A stretch of DNA of 64,000 nucleotides from Nothopassalora personata. Lineage: Eukaryota > Ascomycota > Dothideomycetes > Mycosphaerellales > Mycosphaerellaceae. The notes beneath the pieces are model-generated. The model searched no databases and was not told the DNA's origin. It was given only the letters and a program-made list of their open reading frames with translations. How positions within the stretch are numbered: position 1 is the stretch's first letter; every line of letters begins with the position of its first letter. A program made the position numbers and the translations under genes. Positions 59,364 through 64,000 of the stretch are shown here, piece by piece. The stretch is taken from assembly GCA_033816765.1 (NCBI GenBank), contig CM066288.1, positions 1,364,001 to 1,428,000 on the forward strand, written 5' to 3'.

Positions 59364-62300
59364 ATGTTCGATGTGACGTCAGCCGGCGCGCAAGGTGCCG
59401 TTGGATCAGTATCTGACTTGCTTCTCAGCTTACCAGCACCCATGCCCTCACCAAAGTCGAAGAAGACGCCCGATAAACAGGTCGATCTCGGAGCGAAGCT
59501 AGCAAAGAAGAGGTCGCAAGACTTCAAGGATAAGATACAGGGATGGAACCAGGCGGGCGGAGGCATTGTTCATCAGCAAAGTGAAGTGGTCGTCATCGAA
59601 GAGCGCGAGCCGGAACCTCCGAAGTCAGGCAAGAAGAGCAAGCCCAAGGACGATGGCGTACAGATCGTAGTCGAGACAGATTCCACTGTCGCAGGTGCAG
59701 AAGTGTTGGTGGAGGAGACTAGGGACGTAACGCCAAACACCCCAAAGACTCCAGGAACGGCGGGCAAGACCACACAGAAGACGGCAGGCTCCAAGAAGAC
59801 AGTCAGAGATGTGGATGTCATTCGAGGTGCGTGGGTGCGGCGGAAGAGCAAGCCTCAGCTCCCCGAGGCTCCTGCAGACGTCAAGCATGTGGGCGCGCCA
59901 AAGAAGCGTGTCGTCAGTGACGGTCACTGGCGTCGCGACAAGGTACCCAAGAAAGGAGACGTCTCTGCTGAGGAGGAAGAGGAGCAAAATCTGACGCCCA
60001 AGCCAATCATAATTCGAAAGAGTCATGTTAGTGTTGGTTTGCGAGTTCCTCCATCACACCAGGACTTTGCCGAGTCGGATCCAGAACCGGAACCCGTACT
60101 GAGAAGGCCATTGAGGCAGTCGCGATCGAGGTCAAGATCGAGGTCGCGAGAGGGTCGCCTTGCGACGCCAGACTACGAAACATCGGGCACGAAAGTCTAC
60201 ATCAAGCGGCGCAGGAGGCCAAGGCCTATTGCTACCTCCGAGAGCAGCTTCACCGCGCCATCATCAGTCGACAAGCCGAGTACTGCCACAGATATTACCA
60301 CACCGAGCTCTTCGCCACCGAACAAGATGAACCGACCAGTCTCTGAGCCACGTCTACGCAAGAGCAAGAGTGGTGAAGATGCACCGCGACCAAAATCGGC
60401 CCATCAGTCAGCTCGCGATGCAGATGGTAGAAGAACTACCAGCGCAAGCAAGCGCGACAGTCCAGCTGACAGAGATACGCCAAGACGAAAGCCTTCGACT
60501 ACGGCTGAAGCATTTGCAAGGAGGATCACAGAACCGTTGAGGAAAGCCACGCCTCCAGCGGCCGCTGTGATAGCACCTAAAGTCCATGGCAATCGAATTG
60601 AAGGCTGGTTGAACAACATGCCAGATCCTTTCACTGAATCCAGGCAATCTTCACTTACTCCAGAACCATTAGAGATCTCGAAGAAGAAGTCAAGGCGGCG
60701 CTTATCTTCTGAAGCCGGAGACTCTGCGAAGGAGGAAGCCCGCGGGAGTAGCGAGCGAAGAAGAGTCTCTCGGCAGGAGACCGCCTCGCGTGACACGAGC
60801 GGAAGACACTCCCAAGCTCCCGAGGACGACTTCATCTCGCCATCAAGTACACCTACACTGAAACGTCGTGGCGCTCGGCGTAAGTCTCTCTCGCCAGTCA
60901 AATGTCGAAGCAGTCGCGAATTCACGCCCACAGAGGGCGATGCTATCATGAGTGGTGGGCTTCCTGCAGCCTCCGCGAGTACATCAAGGACAACATCTGC
61001 AGCCACTCACAACGATCGCTACCGAATCCCAAGCGGTGCTAGACCATTGTCCACGATCCTATCTGTCGATACTGCTGCACCTCCCCGTAGAGGTCCATCG
61101 AAGCGCCATCGCCACGCGTACTCGGACGATGCAACATCGATAGCGAATGGAAGCACACTGTCCAGGGCTAGTGATGGTGACAGTCCGCAGAGGAAGAGCT
61201 CAGGTCTCAAACGAAGGACCACGAAGCATGACGATCTCATGTCGGTACTGTCCATGTCCAGGGATGACTCCCATCCCATAAAGCCTGCAAGAAGTGTCCG
61301 CGCAAGCCGAAGAGTTAGACCCACAGCCAAATCTGCTACGGTTGCGGATCTGATGAACGAACTGTCTGTCGATGAACTGAAATACCAGCGGGAATTGCGA
61401 ACATTGGTCGAAGGTGTTATTCCAGTGCTCCTCCAACATGCTCTCTCTAGCGACGATCCTGCACCACGGTCTCGCGTGTTCAGTCGGCCTGCAAACGATA
61501 CCACACCTATCGTGAACATGGGTGTTGCGCTTGAGAGACTCAAGAATACCCACAAGTGGATACCGATGCATGAGCCTGCGGAACTCCTGACATGGGCAGA
61601 TGGTGCTTCGAAAGTGTATGCTGACTACCTCAGAGTCTGGCGTATGGGCTTTAAAGACATTGTTGTGAACTTGGCGCCCGCTGAAAGAGACGGCAAGAAA
61701 GATGGTGCTCCTGCCTGGGACGATGGTCTGCCCCGAGATGAGAATGGCGATCTCGTAGATGCCGCTGGAGAGCGCGTTGACGTCGCGCACTTATTGAAGC
61801 GACCTTTGGTCCGCATCAAGTATCTGGCGAAGATCTTGGCCGGCATCAGTCAGCTCCAACCATCGGCCAGTGCCGAGGATATGACAGCCAAGTACCAAAA
61901 CCTCACACTGGACGCGAAGAGGAGAGTCAACGAGGAGCAGGCACGACTTGAGGACGAATCTGCCGCCAGCATTGATCCCACTCGTGCTCGGGACCCGCGC
62001 AGTCTAGCGCCAATCACTGGAGTGAGCATAGACCCGACGAGATCAGTCAGAGCGAGAGACTATTTCGACATGGACTTGGTGCATTCAAGTGGCCAGCAGC
62101 TCGGCTGTAAGATCGAAATCGTTTACAGAGACGATGCGCCGGATCGCGGAAAGGCCGGAGACCTGCTGTTCTGCGAGGTCTCCACATCTGGCAGATGGCT
62201 GCTCTTCCCACCAATACCGCATTCTCTTGTGTCTGCTCGTCAAGGTGATCGGCCAAGCGAGCTAGTGGTCATGATCCGCGGATTCTTGTCCAATGCGCGA

Positions 62301-64000
62301 CAGTGGCGGGAAGTCCTGTCGCTGCGCACCGAAGACAATGCAACTGCTGCCGACTGGCTGCAGATGCTTGGCTCATCTCCAATGCCACCAAGATTGACCA
62401 GAAGGTCAAGCTACAACATGTTCAAGGAAGTTCGCCTGCCTACAGCAGACAAGAGGGAAGCGCCAATTCCCGAGTCAGCTGAAATGCCCGACAAATCCAA
62501 GGAACCATCTCCACGTGAGATCGAGGTGCCCATTGGAGAACGAGCCAAAGCGGCATCCAAAATCTGGGATGGCAGCGAAGTCAATAGTGTATGCGAGGAC
62601 GATACGCCTACAAGAATACGACGGGCCAAGGCAAAGAGATATCATAGCACTATTGCTACCTCAGCCTCAGATGGCGTTCACCTCAGCGGCAAGGATGATG
62701 CCGATCAGCCTGCTTATTATTACGAAAGACCACATGCGCCCGAACAGGCGGCCAGACGCCCACTGTCTTGCTACTCCAGATCAAACTCAGAGTGGACGAC
62801 ATCGTCAATCACTACCGGGTCTGATGGCTACAGTGTGTGGCTACCACCATCAGATCGCGATAGGTACTCTGATGAGGAAAGCGTGGACGACGAGTCTGAT
62901 CTCTCCCGGAAGCCAAGCAAACGTCCAAGTATGCACCGCAGAACATCGTCTGTGCCTTCTATGGATCTGCCTTCAATACCGAAGCTGCGCAAGACGAGCG
63001 AGTCGCGCCCGCCTCGAGCAGAAAGTCCTTCCTCGGATCGTGATGGCCTTCCTTCACAACAAAGAGCAGCAGCGGAGCGAGGTGCAGAGCCCTCGTCAGC
63101 ACCAGCCAAACTGCAGAAGCGACGACTGTCCACGTCTGGACCTTCTCGAGCCACAGAGCCGGACAAGCCTCCACCTCCACCTCCACATCGCCCATTGTCA
63201 TTCGGGTTGAAGTCGATGTCCTTCACTCCCGCATTCTTAAAGAAGAATCGTCGACCATCATCACCGCTGAAGCATGAATACGAGCCATCTACAGCATCCG
63301 ACTCGCTCTCTGACAGTGACTATTCTGATTATGACGACGACGATTCTGTAACTTCAAAGTCCACAGTCGAAGAAGGAGGCACTATCGACGAAGCTGTTTC
63401 GACCGTTGGCGATCTCAAAGCGTTTCACGACTACAACACCAGAGGTATGGGTAAACGAACGTCTCCTCCGCCTGACTCGGTGCCGACTCTCCCTGGAACA
63501 AGTTTGGCGCCTTCGGAATCTGCTTCACAGGCTCCCTACAGGACTGTCCCTCCGACAGCTGCTGAACCCGCCAAGACTGTCGCCTCGATCTTCGCGTGGG
63601 CGGAACACGGGTCTTGGGACAGCCTACATCCTGAGGAGTGTCAGATATTTATCACGCCTGGTCTTATTGAAGCATTTGACTTGACGCAAGCCAACTCTGT
63701 ATCTTTGGGCCCCAATGGCGGGAACTCAACTCCATCATCAAGGGGCATCAAGCCACTGGTCGCGCTTGAACTCACACCACTGGTGCCGCTCCGACGAGGA
63801 ACTGCGGTTGATGTCTCTATTCGTTCGCCACCGACCTCAAACTCTCTCCTGAGGACGGGAGCCAACGTGATGTTCCGGTCCAGAAGCTCAGAAGAATGCG
63901 AGAAGCTGTACGGGCTGCTCAACCGAGCTCGCATTAACAATCCGACATACATCGCGCTGCAAAACGCGAGAGGACCGCAGAATCGAAGCAATTGGTCCGA
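59364..64000 (+). CDS. Large disordered protein with DH/PH-like region (partial, 3' end outside)
   Basis: An open frame of at least 1545 codons runs off the window. The first ~600 residues are disordered and rich in S, R, K and P, with an RS run (SRSRSRSRSREG) that has led similar fungal proteins to be labelled splicing coactivators. Around 61340-62380 lies a structured part: VADLMNELSVDELKYQRELR and LKRPLVRIKYLAKILAGI resemble a Dbl-homology (RhoGEF) helix bundle, and GDLLFCEVSTSGRWLLFP resembles a PH domain. More disordered, Ser/Pro-rich sequence follows, then a folded segment near 63580-63990. A role in Rho-type signalling or polarity is inferred only. ATG 59364 is used; an in-frame ATG at 59442 (MPSPKSKKTPDKQVDL) is equally plausible. 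Confidence 0.7.
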   Translation, partial: MFDVTSAGAQGAVGSVSDLLLSLPAPMPSPKSKKTPDKQVDLGAKLAKKRSQDFKDKIQGWNQAGGGIVHQQSEVVVIEEREPEPPKSGKKSKPKDDGVQIVVETDSTVAGAEVLVEETRDVTPNTPKTPGTAGKTTQKTAGSKKTVRDVDVIRGAWVRRKSKPQLPEAPADVKHVGAPKKRVVSDGHWRRDKVPKKGDVSAEEEEEQNLTPKPIIIRKSHVSVGLRVPPSHQDFAESDPEPEPVLRRPLRQSRSRSRSRSREGRLATPDYETSGTKVYIKRRRRPRPIATSESSFTAPSSVDKPSTATDITTPSSSPPNKMNRPVSEPRLRKSKSGEDAPRPKSAHQSARDADGRRTTSASKRDSPADRDTPRRKPSTTAEAFARRITEPLRKATPPAAAVIAPKVHGNRIEGWLNNMPDPFTESRQSSLTPEPLEISKKKSRRRLSSEAGDSAKEEARGSSERRRVSRQETASRDTSGRHSQAPEDDFISPSSTPTLKRRGARRKSLSPVKCRSSREFTPTEGDAIMSGGLPAASASTSRTTSAATHNDRYRIPSGARPLSTILSVDTAAPPRRGPSKRHRHAYSDDATSIANGSTLSRASDGDSPQRKSSGLKRRTTKHDDLMSVLSMSRDDSHPIKPARSVRASRRVRPTAKSATVADLMNELSVDELKYQRELRTLVEGVIPVLLQHALSSDDPAPRSRVFSRPANDTTPIVNMGVALERLKNTHKWIPMHEPAELLTWADGASKVYADYLRVWRMGFKDIVVNLAPAERDGKKDGAPAWDDGLPRDENGDLVDAAGERVDVAHLLKRPLVRIKYLAKILAGISQLQPSASAEDMTAKYQNLTLDAKRRVNEEQARLEDESAASIDPTRARDPRSLAPITGVSIDPTRSVRARDYFDMDLVHSSGQQLGCKIEIVYRDDAPDRGKAGDLLFCEVSTSGRWLLFPPIPHSLVSARQGDRPSELVVMIRGFLSNARQWREVLSLRTEDNATAADWLQMLGSSPMPPRLTRRSSYNMFKEVRLPTADKREAPIPESAEMPDKSKEPSPREIEVPIGERAKAASKIWDGSEVNSVCEDDTPTRIRRAKAKRYHSTIATSASDGVHLSGKDDADQPAYYYERPHAPEQAARRPLSCYSRSNSEWTTSSITTGSDGYSVWLPPSDRDRYSDEESVDDESDLSRKPSKRPSMHRRTSSVPSMDLPSIPKLRKTSESRPPRAESPSSDRDGLPSQQRAAAERGAEPSSAPAKLQKRRLSTSGPSRATEPDKPPPPPPHRPLSFGLKSMSFTPAFLKKNRRPSSPLKHEYEPSTASDSLSDSDYSDYDDDDSVTSKSTVEEGGTIDEAVSTVGDLKAFHDYNTRGMGKRTSPPPDSVPTLPGTSLAPSESASQAPYRTVPPTAAEPAKTVASIFAWAEHGSWDSLHPEECQIFITPGLIEAFDLTQANSVSLGPNGGNSTPSSRGIKPLVALELTPLVPLRRGTAVDVSIRSPPTSNSLLRTGANVMFRSRSSEECEKLYGLLNRARINNPTYIALQNARGPQNRSNWS

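Overview
The window reads as a chromosome segment of a filamentous ascomycete. I infer Pezizomycotina, probably Dothideomycetes (Mycosphaerella-like), from short GT-AG introns of about 48-140 nt with CTAAC-type branch points, compact gene spacing, protein families such as UvsD, Csf1 and fungal Hsp20, and a transposon with a clear RIP (repeat-induced point mutation) signature. The class-level assignment is an inference; no rRNA or marker gene is present to fix it.

Layout, left half (1-30.4 kb): glycogen phosphorylase (minus, 3' end outside the window); CDP-diacylglycerol synthase (minus); the ATRIP-like checkpoint protein UvsD/Rad26 (plus); a 3-hydroxyisobutyrate dehydrogenase-family enzyme (plus); a long gene joining CCCH and CCHC zinc motifs to a Ctk2-like cyclin (plus); a Myb-like protein (minus); a tail-anchored protein with a frame break (plus); translation elongation factor 2 (minus); and the giant intronless lipid-transfer protein gene csf1 (minus).

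Middle (30.58-48.42 kb): about 18 kb of nested mobile DNA sits between the divergent genes csf1 and an RBM26/Rmn1-like gene. The outer layer is an old, RIP-mutated DNA transposon with inverted ends beginning CAGTGG/CGGTGG and a near-perfect 8-bp target duplication; it encodes a broken integrase-like DDE transposase. Two intact Ty3-type chromovirus-like elements lie inside it. Element A (31292-38830) is a young LTR retrotransposon: 193-bp LTRs that look identical, GTCCC target duplication, a self-priming type primer site, and a textbook -1 frameshift signal (slippery GGGAAAC, 5-nt spacer, 12-bp hairpin) joining gag to pol. Element B (40837-47948) has complete gag and pol ORFs joined by an ATGA overlap. 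It is bounded by 401-bp repeats in INVERTED orientation, lacks a target duplication, and carries a convergent cysteine-rich gene and a tRNA-like sequence. Element B is the best candidate for something undescribed.

Right half (48.4-64 kb): an RBM26/Rmn1-like RNA-binding protein; a coiled-coil gene broken by one stop codon; a tandem pair of small unknown paralogues, one frameshifted; an unknown two-exon gene; an Hsp20-type chaperone with a His/Gly-rich N-terminus; a small secreted cysteine-containing protein (effector-like); and the 5' part of a large disordered protein with a DH/PH-like region. The single-copy genes are mostly housekeeping (glycogen use, phospholipid synthesis, translation, checkpoint control, lipid transport); they are not a pathway cluster.
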